A program made the translations under genes and the position numbers. A stretch of DNA of 64,000 nucleotides. Source: a virus. The stretch spans positions 1 to 64,000 of IMG/VR virus record IMGVR_UViG_3300024260_000002. One strand, written 5' to 3'. Of the stretch, positions 1 to 6,389 are shown in pieces. How positions within the stretch are numbered: the stretch's first letter is position 1; every line of letters starts with the position of its first letter. Below the pieces are notes generated by a model. It made no database searches. It was not told the origin of the DNA and saw nothing but the letters and a program-made list of their open reading frames with translations.

Positions 1-1
1 T

Positions 2-76
2 CCTGTTGCACCTGCTGCTCCTGCTGCTCCTGTTGCACCTGCTGCTCCTGCTGCTCCTGCTGCTCCTGTTGCACCA
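2..76 (+). repeat. 9-bp tandem coding repeat (CCTGCTGCT-like)
   Basis: Near-identical 9-bp units, CCTGCTGCT alternating with CCTGTTGCA, run from the window edge to the stop codon. Such arrays change length easily by slippage, so the tail length probably varies between isolates. Confidence 0.7.
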
Positions 77-79
77 TAA
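2..79 (+). CDS. C-terminal tail of a Pro/Ala/Val-rich protein (partial)
   Basis: One open frame enters from the left edge and ends at TAA 77-79. It encodes only Pro, Ala and Val in PAA and PVA triplets, from a 9-bp DNA repeat of the CCTGCTGCT type. It is the low-complexity tail of a protein whose body lies outside the window. The composition resembles the linker of the SSB-like protein at 26826-27674. The function cannot be judged from the tail alone. Confidence 0.55.
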   Translation, partial: PVAPAAPAAPVAPAAPAAPAAPVAP

Positions 80-81
80 TT

Positions 82-103
82 ATTAGAAACTTCGGTTTCT
101 AAT
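82..103 (+). terminator. CUUCGG-loop hairpin
   Basis: ATTAGAAAC and GTTTCTAAT form a 9-bp stem around a TTCG loop closed by C-G, the very stable tetraloop common in T4 mRNAs. No strong T-tract follows. It could end or stabilise the upstream transcript, and it sits just before the start codon at 106, where it may also limit translation of the endonuclease. Confidence 0.55.
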
Positions 104-105
104 TC

Positions 106-576
106 ATGTATTATAATTATATTTTTCTTGATTTAAGAAAACCTGGTAAATATCAATTTGATAATTTAAATTTTAGTTTACTATTTGAACCATTTTATGT
201 TGGAAAAGGTACAAAGGAAAGATGGAAACATCATAAATATAATAAAAATATATCACATAAAGATAAATTAATAAATTTATTATTATGTGATTATGAATTA
301 AAAGAATTGGTTATTTTATTTAATTATAATAAATTAAGTAAAATAACAGAAGATAAAGAAATTTTACTTATATCTGATATGGGTAGATTATTCAACAATT
401 CTGGAATACTTACAAATATTTTACCGGGTGGGGAAGGAATGTCTTCACAATATATGATTGATAATAATCCAATGATAAATATATCACATGATGAGCATTC
501 AAAGAAAATAAAAGAAGCTCAATGGTCAGGTGATATAGGAAAAAAAGAAAAAAAGAATTATCAAAAAAAGTTTTAG
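106..576 (+). CDS. GIY-YIG homing endonuclease (catalytic part)
   Basis: The protein starts with a GIY-YIG nuclease domain of the phage Seg type: a YIFLDLRKPG strand, then FEPFYVGKG followed by R and H residues, within the first 50 residues. These enzymes cut DNA at specific sites and spread their own genes. The zero frame stops at TAG 574-576, but the usual DNA-binding tail continues in the -1 frame to 809. The ATG has no clear ribosome binding site and lies directly behind a stable hairpin. The gene interrupts the space before a QueD-like gene. It is either a frameshifted, decaying element or is expressed by -1 frameshifting. Confidence 0.75.
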   Translation: MYYNYIFLDLRKPGKYQFDNLNFSLLFEPFYVGKGTKERWKHHKYNKNISHKDKLINLLLCDYELKELVILFNYNKLSKITEDKEILLISDMGRLFNNSGILTNILPGGEGMSSQYMIDNNPMINISHDEHSKKIKEAQWSGDIGKKEKKNYQKKF

Positions 577-809
577 GAAGTAATAATCCTTCAGCTAAAA
601 GGTATAAAATAATATTTCCAAATGGAGATATTAATGAAATAAAAGGTTTAAAAAATTATTGCCGAGATAATAATTTTTCTTATTCATTACTTAGAAAATG
701 GATAAATAAAGGAAAAATAACAAAATCAACGGATAAAGATAATAGTTTTGAAATCTTTGAATCAAAAAGAAAATTAAAAAATTTTGAAATATTGGAGTTA
801 TATGGCTAA
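555..809 (+). pseudogene. -1 frame continuation of the GIY-YIG endonuclease (DNA-binding tail)
   Basis: Reading on in the -1 frame from the A-rich stretch gives KKVLGSNNPSAKRYKIIF and then a helix-rich segment containing KNYCRDNNFSYSLLRKWI. That is the style of the NUMOD-like DNA-binding tails in phage Seg-type endonucleases. The frame stops at TAA 807-809, inside the next start codon region. Two A-AAA-AAG heptamers lie in the zero frame at 549-555 and 564-570, just before the zero-frame stop, so slippage at either joins both parts. An ordinary indel in a poly-A run is the simpler explanation. Confidence 0.6.
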
Positions 810-1377
810 ATGGATAATTGATAAAATTGTAGGCGAGTTTGACTATGGTCACAATGTTTGGGTTCAGCATCTTGATGAAGTATTAAGTTGTGGTTCAAAA
901 CCAAAATGTTTACATAGACATGGTCACAGAGGAAAGGTGGTTGCTTATTTAACAGCTGGCGAATTAACAGCTGCTTCAAAAAATATGGTTATTGATTTTA
1001 ATGATATGAAAATTATGACTAAGTTTATAGATGATACATTAGATCATAAATATTTAATTGATATTTCAGATCCTGCTAATTATGATACATTTCATCACTT
1101 TTGGGATCCTGATAATAATAGTTTTAAAGATGATATTCTAGAACTTAAAGAAGAAGGACATTGGATTATAAAAGAAGAATTATATAATAATATGCCTCAA
1201 TCTATGATTGATAAATATAGTTCATATGTTATTTTACCTTTTGTTCCTACATCAGAAAATCTTTCAAAATGGATGTATGATATAATGACTTCTAAAATGG
1301 CTGATACTGGAGTAAAAGTTCATAAAATTGAATGGTATGAAACACCGAAATCTCGAGCAACATTTTACGGTGACTAA
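802..1377 (+). CDS. queD: 6-pyruvoyl-tetrahydropterin synthase / QueD-like enzyme
   Basis: QueD makes 6-carboxy-tetrahydropterin, an early step to preQ0 for queuosine or for 7-deazaguanine DNA modification. Visible features with the ATG at 802 are a zinc-ligand His in YGHNVWVQ (His17), the C-x3-HGH motif CLHRHGH (Cys36, His40, His42), an Asp-His pair in LDHKYLI and a TSEN segment near the end. At 191 residues it is longer than the usual 120-140, with extra sequence after the DHKY motif. The ATG at 802 follows GGAG and is preferred to a TTG at 784. No other preQ0 gene is in the window. Confidence 0.85.
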   Translation: MAKWIIDKIVGEFDYGHNVWVQHLDEVLSCGSKPKCLHRHGHRGKVVAYLTAGELTAASKNMVIDFNDMKIMTKFIDDTLDHKYLIDISDPANYDTFHHFWDPDNNSFKDDILELKEEGHWIIKEELYNNMPQSMIDKYSSYVILPFVPTSENLSKWMYDIMTSKMADTGVKVHKIEWYETPKSRATFYGD

Positions 1378-1386
1378 AAAGTAGAA

Positions 1387-1416
1387 GCTTAATTATCATT
1401 ATAGGGATAATTAAGC
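1387..1416 (+). terminator. 11-bp stem hairpin after the QueD-like gene
   Basis: GCTTAATTATC pairs with GATAATTAAGC around an 8-base loop. It is the first of two successive hairpins behind the gene. It lacks a T-tract of its own. Confidence 0.55.
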
Positions 1417-1431
1417 ATATAAACCGCATAT

Positions 1432-1466
1432 AACTACTCGTATACGAGTAGTTATTCTTGTCTTTG
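1432..1466 (+). terminator. Perfect 22-bp palindrome with TTCTTGTCTTT tail
   Basis: AACTACTCGTA and its exact complement form an uninterrupted palindrome at 1432-1453, followed by TATTCTTGTCTTT. The same T-rich tail with CTTGTC follows the hairpins at 38592 and 49501, so this is probably the phage's standard terminator form. Confidence 0.7.
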
Positions 1467-1524
1467 ATTTCATATAAGCTTATGGATTAAAAGACGTTAT
1501 TTCTATGTTAAAAGGAGTTCTTAG

Positions 1525-1776
1525 ATGAAGCATAAAGGTTTCAATACAGAAATTTCAATCGGGAAACAACAATTTAGATTCATTGAAAATGATTCCGAAT
1601 ATGTTGTGGGCATAGTAAAAACTGGATATGTATTAATTCAATTCACAGATGGTGTTGAAGTTGATAGACATACAAAGATGCACTTAGACAAATTAAATAA
1701 ACTGATGCCTGATAATTTTCAATTATCAAAAGATCAAATTATTTATATATTAACAGCTGATCACGATACTGATTAG
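1525..1776 (+). CDS. Hypothetical protein (83 aa)
   Basis: The family was not recognised. The start follows a good AAAGGAG site and is the first gene behind the double terminator, so it probably begins a new transcript. The sequence looks like a small beta-rich protein (GYVLIQFTDGVEVDRHTK) with a short helical end. Confidence 0.7.
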   Translation: MKHKGFNTEISIGKQQFRFIENDSEYVVGIVKTGYVLIQFTDGVEVDRHTKMHLDKLNKLMPDNFQLSKDQIIYILTADHDTD

Positions 1777-1826
1777 TTTGTTTAAATTAAAAGCATATTA
1801 TTATGCAAAATTTTAAAAGGAAAAAA

Positions 1827-2159
1827 ATGAGACAAAAGTTAATATTAAAGTTTGATGTAAAAGAATCTAATTTACGTTTAGATTTATACAAAGTTGAGTC
1901 TATTCGTGTTTCGGGTAGATGCAAAGTGGTATTTAAAGAAGATGCGAGTAAAGGTAGTTTATATCATATAATTAATGATTTAATTATGCAGATGGATAGT
2001 GAATTTGAAGTTGGTTTTAAAAAGAATAATTTAAAATCTATTAAGGCTTGGATTGTTTCAAATATATTCAAGATCTATATCCGTAAAGATGTACCGTCTG
2101 ATATTTCAGAAGCAATCATTAAACTTATTAGTGACAAATGTATAATTATTAGAGATTAA
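1827..2159 (+). CDS. Hypothetical protein (110 aa)
   Basis: The family was not recognised. An ATG at 1803 is in frame, but the ATG at 1827 directly follows AAAAGG and is the likelier start. The protein is mixed alpha/beta and basic, with no signal peptide or membrane segment. It ends one base before the next gene, which suggests coupled translation. Confidence 0.65.
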   Translation: MRQKLILKFDVKESNLRLDLYKVESIRVSGRCKVVFKEDASKGSLYHIINDLIMQMDSEFEVGFKKNNLKSIKAWIVSNIFKIYIRKDVPSDISEAIIKLISDKCIIIRD

Positions 2160-2160
2160 T

Positions 2161-2601
2161 ATGTATTTTAATGATGTAAAAGTTGATGATGAAATATATT
2201 CTATTATATATGGTAAAGGTGTTGTAACTTCAGTGTTACCAAAAAAGAAGAGAATTTCAGGATTCTATATGATGCAAGTTCAATATAAAAAACAAACAGT
2301 TCATTATACAGAAGACGGTATTCCAAATTGGTGTCCACTTGCGGGTTGTTCTCAAACAGCGTTCTATGTTGAACACATAGACTTATCAAAAGAAGATTTT
2401 TCTCCAATAACTAAAATATTATCATATGATAAAATTTTAAAATTGATAGATAAAGATCAATTAGAGATGAGATGCCCTTCTGGTTTATGGAGAGATGTTG
2501 CGGAATGTCCTTCTATTTTAGTTCAGAAGAATATTAAAAAATCAAAACTTCATTTATTTAAAAAACTTGAATATACTGGTAATGATAGACGCAAGGATTA
2601 A
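2161..2601 (+). CDS. Hypothetical protein with SH3/KOW-like start (146 aa)
   Basis: The N-terminus (VDDEIYSIIYGKGVVTSV, then a V-Y strand and YTEDG) looks like a small SH3-like barrel, as seen in many uncharacterised phage proteins. The family itself was not recognised. The gene lies between two phage genes with almost no spacing and probably belongs to the operon leading into the polymerase fragment. Confidence 0.65.
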   Translation: MYFNDVKVDDEIYSIIYGKGVVTSVLPKKKRISGFYMMQVQYKKQTVHYTEDGIPNWCPLAGCSQTAFYVEHIDLSKEDFSPITKILSYDKILKLIDKDQLEMRCPSGLWRDVAECPSILVQKNIKKSKLHLFKKLEYTGNDRRKD

Positions 2602-2603
2602 AC

Positions 2604-3854
2604 ATGAAAGAATATAAAATAAAAGATATAAAAGATTTAGCTGCTCATTTAAAAACAATGGGCGCTTATGTTCAACAACCTAATCCACAAATTGTTGGTT
2701 TATCTAATACACAAGTAGTAGGTTCACAAGATGCCAAATCTTTATATCCAACGATAATGGTTCTTTTAAATATTGGATATGATACTCTTCGTGGAAGAAT
2801 TTATGATTATGCAATCGTTGGCAAAGTACTTGAAATGTTTGATACTATCTTTGAAATGAGAGGTACATCAGAACAAGATATCATTGAAATTGGACTTAAT
2901 AATTTTAAATCTGCTTTTAGAAATCTTGCTCGTGATTATACAACTCGTGAAAAGCTTAAAAACTCTAAAGCAGAATTCATAGAATTTACAACTGATTTTT
3001 ATGGTGAATGTTTTAGAAAGATAGTTAATTATCAAGGAGCACTTGATGATATTTATACACCAAAAACTGATGAACAATACTATTTATTGAAGAGTGCATT
3101 GTATCCTTTATTAGAAGCGATGACATGGATACATCAAAAAAATAAAGGTTATAGTTCAATTGTAATCGATCATGTATTTTATAATGATGGTTTTAATGAG
3201 AAATATCAAGATAAGAAATTTGTAATCTTTAATGAAATTAATTCATCTAAGACACATGTTAAGATTTTAAATCTTGATCAATTTCATGATCAAATTTCAT
3301 CAAAGTATATTTTAAATCCATATGGCACATATTTTGATAAACATGATAATAATAAATCTTTCGAAGTTGATTTAATTTTGAAAGGTATGTCTGATCGTGG
3401 TTATGTAAAAAATCAGATGCTTATAATTGAAGCGATTGTTGAAAACTGGGGAAAACTTTCTCAAGCTCAACAGATTGCTTTTGTTTTAGATGGTCAACAT
3501 TTAGATCCGACAATAGCAGAACAAGTAGTAGACCTAGTTGGTGATTCAGATCCAGGTACAAAAGCTTGGCAATTGAAAAATCTAAAAGGTATTAAATTTG
3601 ATACTATTGTAACAGAAGAGAAGTTAAATTCTCGATTAGGATTAGCTGCATCGCAGAGAAATTCTAAAAGTAACGGTATTAAGGTAACACTTAACTCCGG
3701 TTATGGTATTTATGGTATGGCTACGTGGAACTATGGTAATAATTTAATTGCCAATAGCATTACATCAGGTGGTAAAATTTATGGAATTAAATTATTCCAG
3801 CAAATTGCATCTAATAAACTTAGAGTTGAAAGAGATAAAATAAAAGGACAGTAA
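2604..3854 (+). CDS. DNA polymerase family B, palm fragment (gp43-like, motifs A and B only)
   Basis: Motif A is DAKSLYPTI at residues 43-51 and motif B is KVTLNSGYG at 360-368, matching the T4 gp43 order. The leading GAYVQQPNPQ also fits the residues that precede motif A in gp43. The 3'-5' exonuclease part (about 400 residues in T4) is absent upstream. Motif C (GDTDS) and the thumb are absent downstream, since the frame stops about 50 residues after motif B. The spacing between A and B is about twice that of T4, with extra sequence right after motif A. The other parts must be encoded elsewhere if the enzyme is active. Confidence 0.85.
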   Translation: MKEYKIKDIKDLAAHLKTMGAYVQQPNPQIVGLSNTQVVGSQDAKSLYPTIMVLLNIGYDTLRGRIYDYAIVGKVLEMFDTIFEMRGTSEQDIIEIGLNNFKSAFRNLARDYTTREKLKNSKAEFIEFTTDFYGECFRKIVNYQGALDDIYTPKTDEQYYLLKSALYPLLEAMTWIHQKNKGYSSIVIDHVFYNDGFNEKYQDKKFVIFNEINSSKTHVKILNLDQFHDQISSKYILNPYGTYFDKHDNNKSFEVDLILKGMSDRGYVKNQMLIIEAIVENWGKLSQAQQIAFVLDGQHLDPTIAEQVVDLVGDSDPGTKAWQLKNLKGIKFDTIVTEEKLNSRLGLAASQRNSKSNGIKVTLNSGYGIYGMATWNYGNNLIANSITSGGKIYGIKLFQQIASNKLRVERDKIKGQ

Positions 3855-4025
3855 ATGTATGATTATGAGTTAGATGAACATATAGAATTAATGATACGTG
3901 ACCAAATCGATAAGACTTGTAAAAATAAGCATAAAATATTAAGTGAAGAATTTATCGCAACGATAATAGATTCACTTAATGAGGCATATAACATTGAAAT
4001 GGAATACTTAATGGACCAACGATAA
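3855..4025 (+). CDS. Small acidic helical protein (56 aa)
   Basis: The ATG immediately follows the polymerase stop codon, and the preceding AAAAGGA lies inside the end of the polymerase gene. The product is acidic and helical (MYDYELDEHIELMIRD at its start). The family was not recognised. Its stop overlaps the next start, as in a translationally coupled chain. Confidence 0.6.
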   Translation: MYDYELDEHIELMIRDQIDKTCKNKHKILSEEFIATIIDSLNEAYNIEMEYLMDQR

Positions 4026-4102
4026 TGTGGTTATGTAGAAAATGTTATACTATGAACTTATCTCAAGCTAAAGAGTGTATTGTTTGTAGAAGAGAGAAGT
4101 AG
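4025..4102 (+). CDS. RanBP2-type zinc-finger microprotein (25 aa)
   Basis: The start overlaps the previous stop (TAATG). The 25 residues contain W-L-C-R-K-C-Y-T-M-N-L-S-Q-A-K-E-C-I-V-C, an exact fit to W-x-C-x2-C-x3-N-x6-C-x2-C, the RanBP2-type zinc-finger pattern. Such fingers bind single-stranded RNA or ubiquitin in eukaryotes. The role here is unknown. The whole protein is just one finger, so it is either an RNA or protein adaptor or a chance fit in a short ORF. The exact spacing argues for a real gene. Confidence 0.6.
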   Translation: MWLCRKCYTMNLSQAKECIVCRREK

Positions 4103-4173
4103 TGGACACTAATTGGGATCTTTTAAAAGAAGATATTGAAAAATATGGAATTAGACATATACATGTTTTAACG

Positions 4174-4192
4174 GAGCCTCCCTTAGAGGCTC
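4174..4192 (+). terminator. GC-rich hairpin
   Basis: GAGCCTC and GAGGCTC pair around CCTTA, followed by ATTCT. It is unusually GC-rich for this genome and marks the end of the polymerase group before the micro-gene cluster. Without a proper T-tract its termination strength is uncertain. Confidence 0.5.
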
Positions 4193-4266
4193 ATTCTAGA
4201 GTGGTGTGAGTGGTGTCAACCCTGACCTGGCAAAAACAATATATTATAAAACACAAAGGAAAGTAA

Positions 4267-4494
4267 ATGAGTAAATTAGAAGAGTATCAAACAAAAAAAG
4301 TAGCACTTGCCTCTGAATTAGAGCAAGTGAATCGAGACTGTATTTTAACAGAGCAATCTGTTAAACAACAAGAAGAGTTATTTATGCAGCAGTTTCAAAC
4401 AACTGATATATCTGAGCTTCAAAAAATTGCGACTCAATATCAAGATGCTATTGTTGCAAAAGAAGCTGAATTAGCTGCGTTAGAACAGGCTTAA
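4267..4494 (+). CDS. Small coiled-coil protein (75 aa)
   Basis: Nearly the whole sequence is predicted helix with heptad spacing and many Glu, Gln and Lys residues, so a coiled coil. No family was recognised. The start follows AAAGGAAAGTAA, a good ribosome binding site. It is the first gene after the hairpin at 4174 and heads the chain of small genes. Confidence 0.65.
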   Translation: MSKLEEYQTKKVALASELEQVNRDCILTEQSVKQQEELFMQQFQTTDISELQKIATQYQDAIVAKEAELAALEQA

Positions 4495-4538
4495 TTATAA
4501 AGTTGGAGATACGAGTACTTCGAGTGTAAAGGATAAAT

Positions 4539-4667
4539 ATGAAATTCAAGATACTAAAACACAAGTTAGATAAGTGGTATATAACACACGAAAAGGAAGT
4601 TATATATGGAATGCTACTAGTTGTAGTTATAGCGGTATGTAGTTTAAACTACATAACTAAAGGATAG
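4539..4667 (+). CDS. Single-span membrane microprotein (42 aa)
   Basis: A basic N-terminus is followed by one hydrophobic helix (GMLLVVVIAVCSLNYI) and the ending TKG. It is probably an inner-membrane peptide. AAAGGAT precedes the ATG by a normal distance. The last codons ACT-AAA-GGA-TAG themselves form the ribosome binding site of the following gene. Confidence 0.6.
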   Translation: MKFKILKHKLDKWYITHEKEVIYGMLLVVVIAVCSLNYITKG

Positions 4668-4670
4668 GTG

Positions 4671-4799
4671 ATGACTAATCTTATAGCTGATGGGTTCATA
4701 GATAGTCTTAGAACTAAGTGTCTAGTAGAATCAGTATCTAACATTGATATTATTGAATTAGATTCACTAGCTATAGAAATTATTAGTGGAGATATGTAA
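4671..4799 (+). CDS. Hypothetical small protein (42 aa)
   Basis: The ATG follows AAAGGATAGGTG, and the TAA overlaps the next ATG. The short acidic product is not recognised. The support is the ribosome binding site and the tight fit between neighbours. Confidence 0.5.
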   Translation: MTNLIADGFIDSLRTKCLVESVSNIDIIELDSLAIEIISGDM

Positions 4800-5023
4800 T
4801 GAGCAAGAGAAATGATGAAGAAATGGCTGAGTTTAGACAGGAAATGTTAGGTGATGCTAGAGCTGATGAATTGCATGAGATTAAACTACATGGTGATTAT
4901 GACTATGCTTTAGAGCAACATGAAGATGATATACAAGATGCTATAGATATACTTCATATGGTAACAGTAAAGCTTGCATCATATGGTTGGGAAGTAACGA
5001 TTAAAGACCTTGTAGATGTCTAA
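4799..5023 (+). CDS. Hypothetical acidic protein (74 aa)
   Basis: An acidic helical protein rich in Asp, Glu and His (for example YALEQHEDDIQDAIDIL). The family was not recognised. Its start overlaps the preceding stop and its last codons overlap the next start, so it is part of the coupled chain. Confidence 0.6.
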   Translation: MSKRNDEEMAEFRQEMLGDARADELHEIKLHGDYDYALEQHEDDIQDAIDILHMVTVKLASYGWEVTIKDLVDV

Positions 5024-5105
5024 ACAAGATATGCTTACTTATATAGCATGGGTAGTAGTTTTAGCTGTAATAGCTATTGGAGCATTGATAATAACGAAAG
5101 GGTAG
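5016..5105 (+). CDS. Single-span membrane microprotein (29 aa)
   Basis: The ATG lies inside the end of the previous gene. The product has one hydrophobic helix (YIAWVVVLAVIAIGALII) and ends TKG, like the 42-aa membrane peptide at 4539. The two may be relatives or simply similar in design. It is an inner-membrane peptide of unknown role. Confidence 0.55.
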   Translation: MSKQDMLTYIAWVVVLAVIAIGALIITKG

Positions 5106-5152
5106 AGATACCTAGTGTAAGAGTAAGAACTTGTGTCATAAAGGAGATATAT

Positions 5153-5389
5153 ATGAAACTAGAATTAGATGAGATACAGTTTATGAAGATTGCTATAAAT
5201 AATTCAGACCCGTTCTGTTCAGTAAAAGAAGCTAAGTCCAGAGTATATAGAACATCACAAAGTATAGCTGACTTAGGAAAACAGCTAGTTTTAGATAAGA
5301 AGCACTTAGCACAACTAGAAGCTAGGGACAATATGGTCGAGAAGCTTAAAGACAAGCTGTCAGTAGAGTTAGAAAAAAATGAAACATGA
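5153..5389 (+). CDS. Small coiled-coil protein (78 aa)
   Basis: The longer frame from 5048 overlaps the membrane peptide and lacks a ribosome binding site. The ATG at 5153 follows AAAGGAG and is preferred. The product is helical with a charged C-terminal coiled coil. No family was recognised. Confidence 0.65.
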   Translation: MKLELDEIQFMKIAINNSDPFCSVKEAKSRVYRTSQSIADLGKQLVLDKKHLAQLEARDNMVEKLKDKLSVELEKNET

Positions 5390-5417
5390 TATAGCAATAT
5401 GTGTAACTAAAGGATAA

Positions 5418-5615
5418 ATGATGAATAAGAATAAAATAATTAATGAGTTAGAAGCTAAACTAAACATAGCAAACAACACTGTACATAGACAAATGAACCA
5501 TATTGAGATGTTAAATAAGCAACTAGACCAGCAAGACAAAGCTATAGAACGAAAAGATAGACAGTTCTTGGGTCTTAGGTGTGCATACCAAGATGAGATA
5601 ATAAACAAAGGATAA
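5418..5615 (+). CDS. Small coiled-coil protein (65 aa)
   Basis: The sequence is mostly a heptad-type helix (IINELEAKLNIANNTV, then MLNKQLDQQDKAIE). The start follows ACTAAAGGATAA. The C-terminus reads NKG-stop, whose DNA AAAGGATAA serves as the next gene's ribosome binding site. The function is unknown. Confidence 0.6.
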   Translation: MMNKNKIINELEAKLNIANNTVHRQMNHIEMLNKQLDQQDKAIERKDRQFLGLRCAYQDEIINKG

Positions 5616-5618
5616 GTA

Positions 5619-5942
5619 ATGTATGACCATAGTAAATATATATTAGATAACATAAAAGTAGATGAATCAAAGCTTAAAGTGGGTGATTGGGTAAGAGATA
5701 ACAAGAATAAATCCTGTCATATCTTTTGTATGGATGAACTATCTATTAATCATAAAGTAGATGACTTTGACACTAGGTTTAAACTATGGAAACCAACAGA
5801 AGGTGAGATGGTTTTCTATGAGATAAGTGAAACAGAGTTTACACTATTAGTATATACACCAGATGAGTGGCTGCAAGAGTTTGTATCTAAGACTAAGTTC
5901 TACCCGCTAGAATTTGCTATGACATTAAAGGATAAACAATGA
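5619..5942 (+). CDS. Hypothetical protein (107 aa)
   Basis: Not recognised. It is a mixed alpha/beta cytoplasmic protein with a KVGDWVRD segment that resembles small barrel domains in other phage proteins. Its ribosome binding site is the AAAGGATAA at the end of the previous gene. It overlaps the next gene by 4 bases, so both are probably made from one transcript. Confidence 0.65.
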   Translation: MYDHSKYILDNIKVDESKLKVGDWVRDNKNKSCHIFCMDELSINHKVDDFDTRFKLWKPTEGEMVFYEISETEFTLLVYTPDEWLQEFVSKTKFYPLEFAMTLKDKQ

Positions 5943-6298
5943 ATGAAATAACAATAGATGGAATAACATACGATATGGTAAAGAGAGATAGGCACCCTTG
6001 GCGAATGCCAAACATAAAAGAGCTACTAAGTGCAGTAGACTATGAGAAATGTGACCCTGCTACAAGTATGGAAGGATTTACTTCTAGGTTTTATTGGTCT
6101 TCTTCATCAAATGTTTCGGATTATAAGTATGCTTGGGGTGTAAACTTTAAGTATGGCTATTCCAGCTACTACCATAAGGCAAATGAGAATTATGTCTGGT
6201 GTGTTAGAACAGATGAAAATGGTACTCTTGTTTGGGGTAAATCAAGTGATTACCTAATGACTTGGGAAGATGCTCAAGAATGGTGTAAAAAACAATAA
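5939..6298 (+). CDS. DUF1566 / Lcl C-terminal-like domain protein (119 aa)
   Basis: The order WRMPNIKELLSAVDY, then RFYWSSSS, YAWGVNF and YVWCVRT is the DUF1566 pattern, a C-type-lectin-like fold. There is no signal peptide, so it is cytoplasmic or a virion part. The final segment MTWEDAQEWCKKQ normally stands before the WR-P-I-EL motif in this family, so the domain looks cut at an unusual point or is the remnant of a second repeat. Binding of a surface ligand or sugar is possible, but nothing here proves it. Confidence 0.7.
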   Translation: MNEITIDGITYDMVKRDRHPWRMPNIKELLSAVDYEKCDPATSMEGFTSRFYWSSSSNVSDYKYAWGVNFKYGYSSYYHKANENYVWCVRTDENGTLVWGKSSDYLMTWEDAQEWCKKQ

Positions 6299-6389
6299 AC
6301 AAAAGGTAAGTAATGCATAAACAAGATTTCTGGAAGATTATAAGATGAGTCATGGTCATTGTATCATGAGCAAATACTAAGGAGCAGAA

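Noticed and set aside
3480-3600. GDSDPG in the polymerase fragment as a possible motif C
   Set aside because: It lies before motif B, whereas motif C follows motif B in family B polymerases, and the surrounding residues do not fit a YGDTDS strand pair.
4102-4209. GTG-started 35-codon frame after the zinc-finger gene
   Set aside because: It overlaps the previous stop but has no supporting ribosome binding site and contains the GC-rich hairpin at 4174; too weak for a gene call.
6300-6389. Two 11-codon frames before the PARP gene
   Set aside because: They have ATG codons near ribosome-site-like sequence but are too short to support as genes.
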